A stretch of DNA of 64,000 bases, taken from assembly GCA_021741245.1 (NCBI GenBank), contig JAIOYF010000003.1, forward strand, positions 186,001 to 250,000. The letters run 5' to 3'. Each line of letters starts with the position of its first letter. Position 1 is the stretch's first letter. Position numbers and translations under genes: made by a program. Origin of the DNA: Paracoccaceae bacterium. GTDB taxonomy: Bacteria > Pseudomonadota > Alphaproteobacteria > Rhodobacterales > Rhodobacteraceae. Of the stretch, positions 25,648 to 34,197 are shown piece after piece. The notes under the pieces are model-generated. The model saw nothing but the letters and a program-made list of their open reading frames with translations. It searched no databases and was not told the origin of the DNA.

Positions 25648-26418
25648 ATGAGCACCTATGTCCACGACCCCATGGTCCTGTCGCAACTCTTTCACCTCAA
25701 CTCTGAGCCGTGGCTGAATGAGGCCGCCTATCGCGGTGCCCCCTTTGTGCAGGAGTTCCGCAGCAATCCTGCAGCCGCGCGCATCGCACTGCCCGCAACC
25801 TTGCCCGGCCCGTTGCATGAACTGGCCACCAACCGCCGCTCGGTCCGGGCGTTTCAGCCCGCGCCCATGCCCTTGGCCGCTTTGGCCGCGCTGTTGCGGG
25901 CGGGCTACGGCGTGCATGGCCCCGACCCGATGGAGGGGGGAGGGCACTTCTTGCGTCGCCCGGTGCCATCGGCTGGTGGTCTTTATCCGCTGGAGATTTA
26001 TGCGCTTGTTCACCGTGTCGAGGGGCTGGCGGCGGGCATCTATCACTATGACGCGCTTGGTGATGCGCTGGAAACCGTGCGTGCTGGCGATTGGCAGCAA
26101 GAGGCAGCCTCGATGTTTTACACTTGGCCCTTTGTTGATCAGGCCCCGGTCATCCTTTGCCTTGCGGCGATGTTCGGGCGCACCCAAAAGAAATACGGGC
26201 CGCGCGGCTATCGCTATATCTTGCTTGAAGCCGGGCATGTGGCGCAGAATATTTGTCTGGTCGCGGCCGAGGGAGGCCTCGCGTCGCTGTGCATGGGCGG
26301 CTACCGCGACGGTGCGCTGAACCGGCTGCTGGGACTGTCGGCCCCCGCCGAAGGCGTGGTCTACACACTTGGCCTTGGTCAGGCGGCGCTGCCGCTTGCC
26401 ATGGGATCGCCACCCTGA
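25648..26418 (+). CDS. SagB-type FMN azoline dehydrogenase
   Basis: Nitroreductase-fold flavoenzyme of 256 residues that oxidises azolines to aromatic azoles. Family features are 'NRRSVRAF', 'PSAGGLYPLEIYALV' (the SagB 'SAGGLYP' block) and 'KYGPRGYRYILLEAGHVAQN', which contains the Lys/Tyr active-site region described for SagB-like dehydrogenases. It starts four bases after the YcaO stop and is the last gene of the locus. Its presence implies that the final product carries thiazoles and oxazoles rather than only azolines. Confidence 0.9.
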   Translation: MSTYVHDPMVLSQLFHLNSEPWLNEAAYRGAPFVQEFRSNPAAARIALPATLPGPLHELATNRRSVRAFQPAPMPLAALAALLRAGYGVHGPDPMEGGGHFLRRPVPSAGGLYPLEIYALVHRVEGLAAGIYHYDALGDALETVRAGDWQQEAASMFYTWPFVDQAPVILCLAAMFGRTQKKYGPRGYRYILLEAGHVAQNICLVAAEGGLASLCMGGYRDGALNRLLGLSAPAEGVVYTLGLGQAALPLAMGSPP

Positions 26419-26572
26419 CCGAAAGGCGCACGGTGACCCCGCCGAAAGGCATTGCGAAGGGAACGCCGCATGTCGCTTGAAGCCAGTGTCGAGGGCGTTC
26501 CATCCCGCAATTGGCGGATACTGGCCGCCTTAGCGAGTCCGACGCGGGCAGTTCAACGCACTTGGCTGCTGA

Positions 26573-26600
26573 AATCCGTTTTAGCGGATTAAGGTCCGCT
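26573..26600 (+). promoter_or_regulatory. Overlapping inverted repeats upstream of kbl-tdh
   Basis: AATCCG-CGGATT (26573-26590) and AGCGGA-TCCGCT (26583-26600) share the CGGA arm, so only one hairpin can form at a time. This could be an operator or a small attenuator 58-85 bases before the kbl start. The evidence is weak. Confidence 0.35.
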
Positions 26601-26658
26601 ATATTGACATCACGTGCCACCCCGGCGCATACTTCCAGAAAGCGGAGGGCATTTTGTC

Positions 26659-27852
26659 ATGGGCCAACCAACAGCATTCCTTGACCATCTGGGCGGCATT
26701 CTGCGCGGGATCGAGGCTGACGGCCTTTTGAAACGCGAGCACAGTCTGACTGGTGCGCAGGGGGCACATGTGGTGATGCAGGGGCGGGCGATGCTGAACC
26801 TGTGTGCCAATAACTACCTTGGCCTTGCCGACGATCCGCGCCTGATCACGGCGGCAAAGGCGGCGATGGATGAGGGGGGATTTGGCATGGCCTCGGTCCG
26901 CTTTATCTGCGGCACCCAGACCGGACACCGCGCCTTGGAACACCGGCTTGCCGCCTTTCTGGGAATGGAGGACTCGATCCTGTTCGCCGCCTGCTTTGAC
27001 GCCAATGGCGGGTTGTTTGAGCCGCTGCTGGGGGCCGAGGATGCCGTGATTTCGGACAGTCTGAACCACGCCAGCATCATTGATGGCATACGGTTGTGCA
27101 AGGCGCGCCGCTATCGCTATGCCACCTCTGACCTGGCGGACCTGAAGACTCAGCTGGAGGCGGCACGGGCCGATGGCGCGCGGTTCATCATGATTGCGAC
27201 GGATGGCGTGTTTTCCATGGATGGCTATCTGGCAAAATTGCCGGACATTCGTGCGTTGGCAGATGCGTATGGCGCGATCCTTATGGTGGATGATTGCCAC
27301 GCCACGGGGTTCATCGGGCCGCAAGGGCGCGGGACGCCTGCACATTTCGGTGTGCGGGCGGATATCCTGACGGGCACTTTGGGCAAGGCACTTGGGGGGG
27401 CTTTGGGCGGCTATATCGCGGGGCCGCAGCTGGTGATTGACCTGTTGCGCCAGCGTGCACGGCCCTATCTTTTTTCCAATGCGCTGCCGCCTGCTGTGGT
27501 GGGGGCGGGGCTTGCCGCGCTTGCGATTGTCGAGGCGGCTGATGATCTGCGTGCGCGTCTGTTTGACAATGCCGCCTATTGGCGGGCGGGTCTGACCGAC
27601 CTTGGCTTTCGCCTTTTGCCCGGATCGCATCCCATCATTCCGGTGATGCTGGGGGATGCCCATCTTGCGCAAGCCATGGCTGCCGACCTTGCGCTGCGCG
27701 GCGTGCATGTGGCGGGGTTCTTCTTTCCCGTCGTACCAAAGGGGCAGGCCCGCATCCGCACCCAGATGAACGCGGCCCTGACACGGGATGATCTGGATTT
27801 TGCGCTGGAGGCCTTTGCCGCGGCGGGCAAGGCGGTGGGGGTGCTGCGATGA
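26659..27852 (+). CDS. kbl: Glycine C-acetyltransferase (2-amino-3-ketobutyrate CoA ligase)
   Basis: PLP enzyme of the alpha-oxoamine synthase family. It splits 2-amino-3-ketobutyrate with CoA into glycine and acetyl-CoA. The 397 residues equal the usual length. Marks include '[17 protein letters not shown]', '[17 protein letters not shown]' (Asp contacting the PLP ring) and '[14 protein letters not shown]' (Schiff-base Lys). The ATG at 26659 follows GGAGGG at nine bases; the 15 codons upstream in frame are unconserved. The stop overlaps tdh (ATGA), forming the classic two-step threonine degradation pair. Confidence 0.95.
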   Translation: MGQPTAFLDHLGGILRGIEADGLLKREHSLTGAQGAHVVMQGRAMLNLCANNYLGLADDPRLITAAKAAMDEGGFGMASVRFICGTQTGHRALEHRLAAFLGMEDSILFAACFDANGGLFEPLLGAEDAVISDSLNHASIIDGIRLCKARRYRYATSDLADLKTQLEAARADGARFIMIATDGVFSMDGYLAKLPDIRALADAYGAILMVDDCHATGFIGPQGRGTPAHFGVRADILTGTLGKALGGALGGYIAGPQLVIDLLRQRARPYLFSNALPPAVVGAGLAALAIVEAADDLRARLFDNAAYWRAGLTDLGFRLLPGSHPIIPVMLGDAHLAQAMAADLALRGVHVAGFFFPVVPKGQARIRTQMNAALTRDDLDFALEAFAAAGKAVGVLR

Positions 27853-28874
27853 AGGCTTTGGTGAAATCAAAGGCGGAACCGGGCCTGTGGATGGAAACCC
27901 GCCCCGTGCCCGAGATCGGCCCCGAGGATGTGCTGATCCGCATCCGCAAGACGGGCATTTGTGGCACCGATGTGCATATCTGGAACTGGGATGATTGGGC
28001 GCGCGCGACCGTGCCTGTGGGTCTGATCACTGGGCACGAGTTTGCGGGCGAGATCGTGGCCTTGGGCCGCGATGTGCGGGATCTGGGCATCGGTCAGCGC
28101 TGCTCGGGCGAGGGGCATCTGATTGGCAAGACCAGCCGCCAGTCCCGCGCGGGCAAGTTCCACCTTGACCCCGCCACGCGCGGCATCGGGGTGAATGAAC
28201 CGGGAGCCTTTGCCGAATATCTGCGCCTGCCTGCGTTCAACGTGGTGCCCTTGCCGGATGCTGTGGATGATGAGATTGGCGCGATCCTTGATCCCTTGGG
28301 CAATGCGGTTCACACCGCGCTGTCCTTTGATCTGGTGGGCGAGGATGTGCTGATCACCGGGGCAGGACCCATCGGCATCATGGCCGCCGCCGTGGCCCGG
28401 CATGTGGGCGCGCGCCATGTGGTGATAACGGATGTCAATCAGGCCCGTCTTGATCTGGCGGCCAAGGTGGCCGATGTGGTGCCGGTCAATGTGACGCAAC
28501 AAGACCTCCGCGATGTGTTCCCGCGCCTCAAGATCAGCCAAGGGTTCGATGTGGGGATGGAGATGTCGGGCAATCAGCAGGCACTGGACCAGATGGTCGA
28601 GGCGATGGTGATGGGCGGGCGCATCGCCATGCTGGGCATCCCGCCGGGCAAAAGCCCCGTGGACTGGAGCAGGATCGTCTTCAAGGCCATCACCATCAAG
28701 GGTGTCTATGGGCGCGAGATTTTCGAGACATGGTACAAGATGATCGCCATGCTGGAAAACGGGCTGGATGTGCGCGGGGTGATCACGCACCGCATGGGGG
28801 TTGACGACTATGAGGCAGGTTTTTCCGCCATGCGGTCTGGACAGTCAGGCAAGGTGGTGCTGGACTGGAGCTAG
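27849..28874 (+). CDS. tdh: L-threonine 3-dehydrogenase
   Basis: NAD-dependent zinc alcohol dehydrogenase-family enzyme of 341 residues that oxidises threonine to 2-amino-3-ketobutyrate for Kbl. The catalytic-zinc region '[14 protein letters not shown]' and 'GHEFAGEIV' is intact, and the Rossmann loop is '[15 protein letters not shown]'. The structural-zinc loop is changed: aligned with remembered E. coli Tdh, the four cysteines after 'SGEGH' are replaced by Gly, Ser, Ser and Asp ('[17 protein letters not shown]'). The structural zinc is therefore probably absent. Identity is otherwise strong, supported by the kbl partner. Confidence 0.95.
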   Translation: MKALVKSKAEPGLWMETRPVPEIGPEDVLIRIRKTGICGTDVHIWNWDDWARATVPVGLITGHEFAGEIVALGRDVRDLGIGQRCSGEGHLIGKTSRQSRAGKFHLDPATRGIGVNEPGAFAEYLRLPAFNVVPLPDAVDDEIGAILDPLGNAVHTALSFDLVGEDVLITGAGPIGIMAAAVARHVGARHVVITDVNQARLDLAAKVADVVPVNVTQQDLRDVFPRLKISQGFDVGMEMSGNQQALDQMVEAMVMGGRIAMLGIPPGKSPVDWSRIVFKAITIKGVYGREIFETWYKMIAMLENGLDVRGVITHRMGVDDYEAGFSAMRSGQSGKVVLDWS

Positions 28875-28910
28875 GGCCGATGGGCCGCCCTTGAAAAGGA
28901 AGGCAGCCGC

Positions 28911-29327
28911 TTGATTGGCTATGTCACCGTAGGAGCAGATGATATTGCGCGGGCAAAGCGGTTCTATTCCGGCTTTCTGCCCGCCCTTGGCTATGCGCTT
29001 GAGGAAGGACCCGAAGGGTTGAGTTTCGTGCTGCCCACGCCACCCGGTCAGGCTGTGGCGTTACCGGATTTCTATGTGAAACCCCCCTTTGACGGGCGTC
29101 CCGCCTCGGCGGGCAATGGATCCATGGTCGCCTTTCACGTGCCTACGCAAGCGCAGGTTCGTGACCTGCATGCTGCTGCCCTGATGGCAGGGGGAACAGA
29201 CGAAGGCGCGCCGGGTTTTCGGGTGGCCTATGGTCCGCACTTCTATGTTGGCTACCTGCGCGACCCTCAGGGCAACAAGATCGCCTTGTTTTCAAGCAAT
29301 TCTAACGAACCGGGGCGCGAAGGATAA
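28911..29327 (+). CDS. VOC (glyoxalase/bleomycin-resistance fold) family protein
   Basis: A 138-residue single-domain VOC protein. It starts 'IGYVTVGADDIARAKRFYSG' and ends with 'FYVGYLRDPQGNKIALF', the paired beta-alpha-beta-beta-beta halves of the fold. The TTG at 28911 is used because AAGGAAGG lies seven bases upstream and the conserved N-terminus begins right there. It follows tdh by 36 bases on the same strand, and co-transcription is possible. The substrate is unknown; proteins of this small type often lack a studied function. Confidence 0.8.
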   Translation: MIGYVTVGADDIARAKRFYSGFLPALGYALEEGPEGLSFVLPTPPGQAVALPDFYVKPPFDGRPASAGNGSMVAFHVPTQAQVRDLHAAALMAGGTDEGAPGFRVAYGPHFYVGYLRDPQGNKIALFSSNSNEPGREG

Positions 29328-29357
29328 CACGCAAGCGGGGCCGTGATGGGGAAACTC

Positions 29358-29431
29358 TGGAGGCGGGTATCGGAATCGAACCGATCTACATGGATTTGCA
29401 ATCCAGCGCATAGCCTGCCTGCCCACCCGCC
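29358..29431 (-). tRNA. tRNA-Cys (anticodon GCA)
   Basis: The reverse strand folds as a tRNA. The acceptor stem is GGCGGGT (29431-29425) paired with ACCCGCC, the anticodon loop TTGCAAA gives GCA, the T arm contains GGTTCGATTCC, and T then CCA is encoded at the 3' end. U73 as discriminator fits tRNA-Cys. It lies between the VOC gene and corA, antisense to both. Confidence 0.95.
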
Positions 29432-29561
29432 TCAGAGTGGCTATGAGGTATAACAGCAGCGCGGCCAGTGCAAGACCCATCACCGGGATTTTGCCCAAGC
29501 TGCGGACATGATAGGGCTATGCGATGCATGACGACAGGGCATTTGGGATCGGTAGGGTGCG

Positions 29562-30533
29562 ATGATCGTTGGATATAGCTGCATCGAGTCAAAATTGCGT
29601 GTGGTGCCGGTTGATCCGGGCGCGCTTGGGTCTTTGGTCTGGCTTGACCTGCTTTCCCCCAGTGACGAGGAAGAGGCCCAGCTAGAAGCCGGTTTGGGTG
29701 TCGATCTGCCAACCCGCGAGGAAATGGCCGAGATTGAACAGACCTCGCGGCTTTACGCGCAGGGCGGTGGGTTGTTCATGACGGCCTTGATCCCGGCAAA
29801 CAGTGAGTTGGATGCCCCGATCATGGCCCCGGTCACATTTGTGCTGGTGGGCCAACGTTTGGTGACCATCCGCTATCATTCTCCGCATGCGTTTGAACTG
29901 TTTACCCAGCGCGCCACGGCCGGGGACTTGCCCTGTGAAACGGCGGCCTCGACCATGGTGGCTTTGCTTGAGGTGATGATCGACAGGCTTGCCGATGTTC
30001 TGGAACGCGTGGGTCGTGATGTGGAGGCCATTTCGCGGGGCATCTTTGCCAAACAGGGCAGGCTACGCCCTGTGGAACGCGATCTGCGCGCCACGCTTGA
30101 GGCGATTGGGCGCAAAGGCGATATGCTGTCGGATGTCCGTGACAGTCTGGGAACGCTGGATCGGTTGGCGGTCTTTTTCGGCCAGCGCCTGCGGCATGAC
30201 ATGATGACCGAAGACCTGCAAGATCGGCTCAAGGACCTGTCGGTTGATATCAAGGGGCTGGCAGATCACTCGGCCTTTGCGATCCAGAAGGTGACTTTCC
30301 TTCTGGACGCGACCTTGGGTCTGATCAGCATCGAACAAAATACGATCTTCAAGATCCTGTCCGTCGTCTCGGTCGTGTTCTTGCCGCCCACGCTGGTGGC
30401 GTCGATCTACGGCATGAATTTCGCCGACATGCCGGAACTGTCGCTGACCTTCGGTTACCCATTGGCGCTCGTGCTTATGCTGTTGTCAGCGGGGCTTCCC
30501 TATTTGTATTTCAAGCGCAAGGGCTGGCTTTAG
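29562..30533 (+). CDS. corA: CorA-family magnesium/divalent cation transporter
   Basis: Inner-membrane cation channel of 323 residues. A large cytoplasmic N-terminal domain and long helix are followed by two C-terminal membrane segments (about 265-285 and 297-315). The signature loop between them is 'YGMNFADMPEL', with the G-M-N selectivity motif. The short basic tail 'KRKGWL' is typical. It uses the ATG at 29562. It is convergent with phoB, with a hairpin at 30561-30589 between them. Confidence 0.92.
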   Translation: MIVGYSCIESKLRVVPVDPGALGSLVWLDLLSPSDEEEAQLEAGLGVDLPTREEMAEIEQTSRLYAQGGGLFMTALIPANSELDAPIMAPVTFVLVGQRLVTIRYHSPHAFELFTQRATAGDLPCETAASTMVALLEVMIDRLADVLERVGRDVEAISRGIFAKQGRLRPVERDLRATLEAIGRKGDMLSDVRDSLGTLDRLAVFFGQRLRHDMMTEDLQDRLKDLSVDIKGLADHSAFAIQKVTFLLDATLGLISIEQNTIFKILSVVSVVFLPPTLVASIYGMNFADMPELSLTFGYPLALVLMLLSAGLPYLYFKRKGWL

Positions 30534-30560
30534 GGCCAGCGCTGACTGCCTGTCGTGGAC

Positions 30561-30589
30561 CGCGTTCAATCTGATATAGCTTGAACGCG
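30561..30589. terminator. Inverted repeat between convergent corA and phoB
   Basis: A perfect 9-bp stem CGCGTTCAA / TTGAACGCG with an 11-base loop lies 27 bases after corA and 7 bases past the phoB stop. It may terminate both operons. There is no long T run on either side. Confidence 0.5.
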
Positions 30590-30596
30590 ATCGGCT

Positions 30597-31289
30597 TTAG
30601 CCCAAGGCATAGCCCGCGCCGCGCACCGTGCGCAGCGGGTCTTCGCCGCCATGTTGCATCAGCGATTTGCGCAAACGGCCGATATGGACATCAACCGTGC
30701 GGGTGTCGACATAGATATCCCGGCCCCAGACGCGGTCCAAAAGCTGCTCACGGCTCCAGACCCGGCCCGGTTTTTCCATAAAGGTCGACAGCAAGCGGAA
30801 CTCGGTCGGCCCCAGTTTCAGCACCTTTTCGCCGCGATAAACGCGGTGGGTTTCGGGGTCCAGACGGATATCTTCCCACTCCAGCAAGATGCCGATGCTG
30901 GACGGGCGCACGCGGCGCAATTGTGCCCGTGCCCGAGCCATCAGCTCCAGAACGGAATAGGGCTTGATCACATAGTCATCGGCCCCGGTTTCCAACCCGC
31001 GGATGCGGTCCACCTCTTCGGCGCGGGCCGACAGCATGATGATCGGGATGCCGCGTGTCTCGGGCCGGACCTTCAGGCGGCGGCAAACCTCGATTCCCGA
31101 CAATTCAGGCATCATCCAGTCCAGGATGATGATATCGGGGGCCTCTTCATCGACGAACATCATCGCATCTTCGCCATTCCCGGCCTGAACCACGCGAAAG
31201 CCCTCTGCCTCCAGATTATAGGCCAGAACTTCACGTTGTGCAGGCTCGTCTTCGACCAAAAGGACGGTCGGCTGCGATGTTTGCGCCAT
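30597..31289 (-). CDS. phoB: Phosphate regulon response regulator PhoB
   Basis: OmpR/PhoB-type response regulator of 230 residues. The receiver has 'VLLVEDEPAQREVLAYNLEA', phospho-acceptor Asp in 'IIILDWMMPELSG' and Lys in 'DDYVIKPYS'. The winged-helix C-terminus has 'LGPTEFRLLSTFMEKPGRVW' and 'VDVHIGRLRKSL'. It activates pst genes from Pho boxes when phosphate is scarce. The ATG at 31289 is used; a TTG six bases upstream is unlikely. It is the last gene of the pst operon. The sensor phoR is not in the window. Confidence 0.95.
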   Translation of the reverse strand: MAQTSQPTVLLVEDEPAQREVLAYNLEAEGFRVVQAGNGEDAMMFVDEEAPDIIILDWMMPELSGIEVCRRLKVRPETRGIPIIMLSARAEEVDRIRGLETGADDYVIKPYSVLELMARARAQLRRVRPSSIGILLEWEDIRLDPETHRVYRGEKVLKLGPTEFRLLSTFMEKPGRVWSREQLLDRVWGRDIYVDTRTVDVHIGRLRKSLMQHGGEDPLRTVRGAGYALG

Positions 31290-31298
31290 GGCCAATTC

Positions 31299-32009
31299 CT
31301 ATTCTTTGCCGCGAGGCACAAGAGACGTTACATCGTTCTTGGGGCGCTCTTCCTCGGGCATGCGGCCCTTGACCAGATAGATCACCTGTTCGGCGATCCC
31401 GGTCGCGTGGTCGCCCACACGTTCAATGTTCTTGGCGATGAAATGCAAATGCATGCAGGCGGTGATATTGCGCGGGTCTTCCATCATATGGGTGAGGAAT
31501 TCGCGGAACAGGGCGTTATACATCTGGTCGACTTCGGCATCGCGGCGGCGGACGTCTTCGGCCATGACGGCGTCGCGGGCGACAAAGGCATCAAGCGAGT
31601 CTTTCAGCAAACCCACGACCGACCGCGCCATCCGCGTGATCGACCCAGCCGAGCCGCTGATGGGCTGCATCTGAGCCAACACCAGCGAGCGTTTGGCAAG
31701 GTTCTTGGCATAATCGCCCGAGCGTTCAAGGCTGGCCACGATGCGCATCACGGTCAACACCGTGCGCAAGTCCGAGGCTGTTGGTGCGCGCAGGGCGATG
31801 ATGCGGGCGCATTCGGTATGCACCAGCTCTTCCAACTCGTCGATCACGCGGTCGCCCGCGCGAATGCGTTCGGCAAGATCGTCGTCGCGGGTTTCCAAGG
31901 CCTTTGCGGCCTGCAAGAGGGCGTCTTCGACAAGCCCCCCCATTTTCATCACCAAGGCCTGAACGCCTTCGAGATCCTTGTCAAAGGCCGAGCGGATGTG
32001 CGGTTCCAT
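31299..32009 (-). CDS. phoU: Phosphate-specific transport regulator PhoU
   Basis: All-helical PhoU protein of 236 residues made of two similar three-helix bundles. Repeated metal-binding stretches appear as 'MRIVASLERSGDYAKNLAKR' and 'HFIAKNIERVGDHATGIAEQ'. It links the Pst transporter to PhoR/PhoB signalling and limits phosphate uptake. The ATG at 32009 follows AAGGAT. It sits between pstB and phoB in the conserved order. Confidence 0.95.
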   Translation of the reverse strand: MEPHIRSAFDKDLEGVQALVMKMGGLVEDALLQAAKALETRDDDLAERIRAGDRVIDELEELVHTECARIIALRAPTASDLRTVLTVMRIVASLERSGDYAKNLAKRSLVLAQMQPISGSAGSITRMARSVVGLLKDSLDAFVARDAVMAEDVRRRDAEVDQMYNALFREFLTHMMEDPRNITACMHLHFIAKNIERVGDHATGIAEQVIYLVKGRMPEEERPKNDVTSLVPRGKE

Positions 32010-32020
32010 GTTCAAAATCC

Positions 32021-32836
32021 TTACCCGATCCTTCCGGTGATATAGCTTTCGGTGCGCGGGTCCTTGGGGTTGGTGAAGATCTGCCCCGTCTCGCCGTATT
32101 CCACCAGATTTCCGAGGTGGAAGAAGGCGGTCTTCTGGCTGACGCGGGCGGCCTGCTGCATGGAGTGGGTGACGATCACCACGGAAAACTGGCTGCGCAA
32201 CTCGTCGATCAATTCCTCGACCTGTGCGGTGGCAATCGGGTCCAGCGCCGAACAGGGTTCATCCATCAACAGCACTTCAGGCGAGGTGGCGATGGCGCGG
32301 GCAATGCAAAGGCGCTGTTGCTGGCCGCCTGACAGGCCGGTTCCGGGCGCTTGCAGGCGATCCTTTACCTCATTCCACAGGGCCGCCTTGCGCAGACAGC
32401 TTTCCACGACCTCATCCAGCTCTGCCTTGTTGCGGGTCAGGCCGTGGATCTTGGGCCCGTAAGCCACGTTGTCATAGATCGACTTGGGGAAGGGGTTTGG
32501 CTTTTGGAACACCATGCCGACCTTGGCGCGCAGTTGGACAGGGTCCACGCGCTTGTCATAGATATCCTCGCCATCGAGCAGGATTTCGCCCACCACGCGG
32601 GCAGAAGACACGGTGTCGTTCATGCGGTTCAGGCAGCGCAGAAAGGTGGATTTGCCACAGCCCGACGGGCCGATAAAGGCCGTGACCGTTCCTGCAAGGA
32701 TATCGACATCCACATCCTTGAGGGCATGGTTGGTGCCATAGTAAACCTGAACGCCCCGCGCGGTAATCTTGGCCTTGTGGTCAGACACGACCCTCTCCTC
32801 GATATGGATATCTTTCATTTGGATTGGACCTTCCAT
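32021..32836 (-). CDS. pstB: Phosphate ABC transporter ATPase PstB
   Basis: ATPase of the high-affinity phosphate importer, 271 residues. Walker A '[20 protein letters not shown]', signature '[16 protein letters not shown]' and Walker B '[13 protein letters not shown]' are all intact. The ATG at 32836 lies two bases after the pstA stop. A GTG further upstream (32845) and an ATG at 32818 are alternatives that change only the unconserved N-terminus. Confidence 0.96.
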   Translation of the reverse strand: MEGPIQMKDIHIEERVVSDHKAKITARGVQVYYGTNHALKDVDVDILAGTVTAFIGPSGCGKSTFLRCLNRMNDTVSSARVVGEILLDGEDIYDKRVDPVQLRAKVGMVFQKPNPFPKSIYDNVAYGPKIHGLTRNKAELDEVVESCLRKAALWNEVKDRLQAPGTGLSGGQQQRLCIARAIATSPEVLLMDEPCSALDPIATAQVEELIDELRSQFSVVIVTHSMQQAARVSQKTAFFHLGNLVEYGETGQIFTNPKDPRTESYITGRIG

Positions 32837-32838
32837 AG

Positions 32839-34197
32839 TTACCACCGACGTTCGAATTTGCGGCGCAGAATGATGGCAGTGACGTTCATGACAACAAGAA
32901 AGACCAGCAGCACGATGATGGCCCCGGAGGACCGCTCGATAAAGGCCGGGTCTGATCGCGAGGCCCAGCTATAGACCTGAACGGGCAGGGCGGTTGCCGG
33001 GTCCATAAAGCCCTCAACAGGGGCAGAGGGGTAGTTGTCGACAAAGGCAACCATCCCGATCAACAGCAAGGGCGCCGTTTCCCCAAGGGCCGAGGCAAGG
33101 CCAAGAATGGTGCCGGTCAAGATGCCGGGCATGGCAAGGGGAAGCACATGGTGGAACACGGTCTGCATCTTTGACGCCCCAACCCCAAGGGCGGCATCAC
33201 GGATGCTGGGGGGCACGGCGCGGATGGACGAGCGCGTGGCGATAATGATCGTGGGCAGTGTCATCAGCGACAACACCAGCGCACCAACCACCGACGAAGA
33301 CTGCGGAAAGCCCGCAAAGTTGATAAAGATCGCAAGGCCAAGGATACCGAACACAATCGACGGGACGGCAGCGAGGTTGGAGATATTCACCTCGATCAGA
33401 TCGGTCCAGCGGTTCTTGGGGGCGAATTCCTCCAGATAGATCGAGGTGGCCACGCCGATGGGCACGCAGATGATCAGCACCAGCAGCATCATATAGGCCG
33501 ATCCAAGGATCGCCACGCCCAGACCCGCCGCCTCGGGCCGTTGGTCCGAGGCATCGGGTGAGGTCAGGAAGCGCGTGTTGAAACTGCTGCCCAGAATTCT
33601 GGCTGTTTTCAACCGGTCTGCAAGCTGCAATTGCTCGGGGCTGATATTGCCATCCCGTTCGGCGGTTTCCATCGTCACCCGGCCTTTGAGGTAGCCATCG
33701 ATCCGGCCGGCGGCCAGAACACTCATCGTTATGGTCTGATCGAGCATAGAGGTGTCGCCCAAAACCTTGGCCCGCAAGACGCCTGGCGCGTCTTTTGAGA
33801 TCATCTCGGCCAGTTGCTTGTCGGTGACGCCTTCGGTCGAGATGCCTTTGGCCGCAAGTTCCGCCGTGAAGGCCGCCGTCAACAGCTTGCCATACCCAAT
33901 CGTCGTCACTTTGGTCATTTCTTCGCGTAGACCATTGCCTGCGGGATCCAGCACCTCAGACGAAAGGGTCACTGGAAAGGTCAGCTTGGCCTGAAAGAAC
34001 GATGACAGCCCGTCGGAAAAGATCGACCACAGCATGATGCCAAGAACCGAAAGGCTGACAGCAATCGCGGCCAGACCATAGGCCCGAAACCGTTTTTCGG
34101 CAGCGTTGCGACGGCCCATGGCGGCATTCGGCACCAGCAGCGAATGGGTGGCCTTTGCCGGGGGCGTGGGCATGGGGTTTGTGGCGGCGACGGTCAT
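32839..34197 (-). CDS. pstA: Phosphate ABC transporter permease PstA
   Basis: Inner-membrane permease of 452 residues. It is longer than the roughly 300 residues of E. coli PstA because a periplasmic region of about 150 residues ('[14 protein letters not shown]' to '[13 protein letters not shown]') is inserted after the first membrane helix; I recall such long forms in other Rhodobacteraceae. The C-terminal core carries the EAA loop in '[20 protein letters not shown]'. The ATG overlaps the pstC stop by four bases. Confidence 0.93.
   Translation of the reverse strand: MTVAATNPMPTPPAKATHSLLVPNAAMGRRNAAEKRFRAYGLAAIAVSLSVLGIMLWSIFSDGLSSFFQAKLTFPVTLSSEVLDPAGNGLREEMTKVTTIGYGKLLTAAFTAELAAKGISTEGVTDKQLAEMISKDAPGVLRAKVLGDTSMLDQTITMSVLAAGRIDGYLKGRVTMETAERDGNISPEQLQLADRLKTARILGSSFNTRFLTSPDASDQRPEAAGLGVAILGSAYMMLLVLIICVPIGVATSIYLEEFAPKNRWTDLIEVNISNLAAVPSIVFGILGLAIFINFAGFPQSSSVVGALVLSLMTLPTIIIATRSSIRAVPPSIRDAALGVGASKMQTVFHHVLPLAMPGILTGTILGLASALGETAPLLLIGMVAFVDNYPSAPVEGFMDPATALPVQVYSWASRSDPAFIERSSGAIIVLLVFLVVMNVTAIILRRKFERRW

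Noticed and set aside
29292-29498. Small minus-strand frame of 68 codons
   Set aside because: It covers the tRNA-Cys gene and is not a plausible protein.
30651-32045. Long plus-strand open frame of 464 codons antisense to phoB and phoU
   Set aside because: His/Gln/Asp-rich translation with no domain; the opposite strand encodes well-conserved PhoB and PhoU. It is a GC-rich shadow frame.
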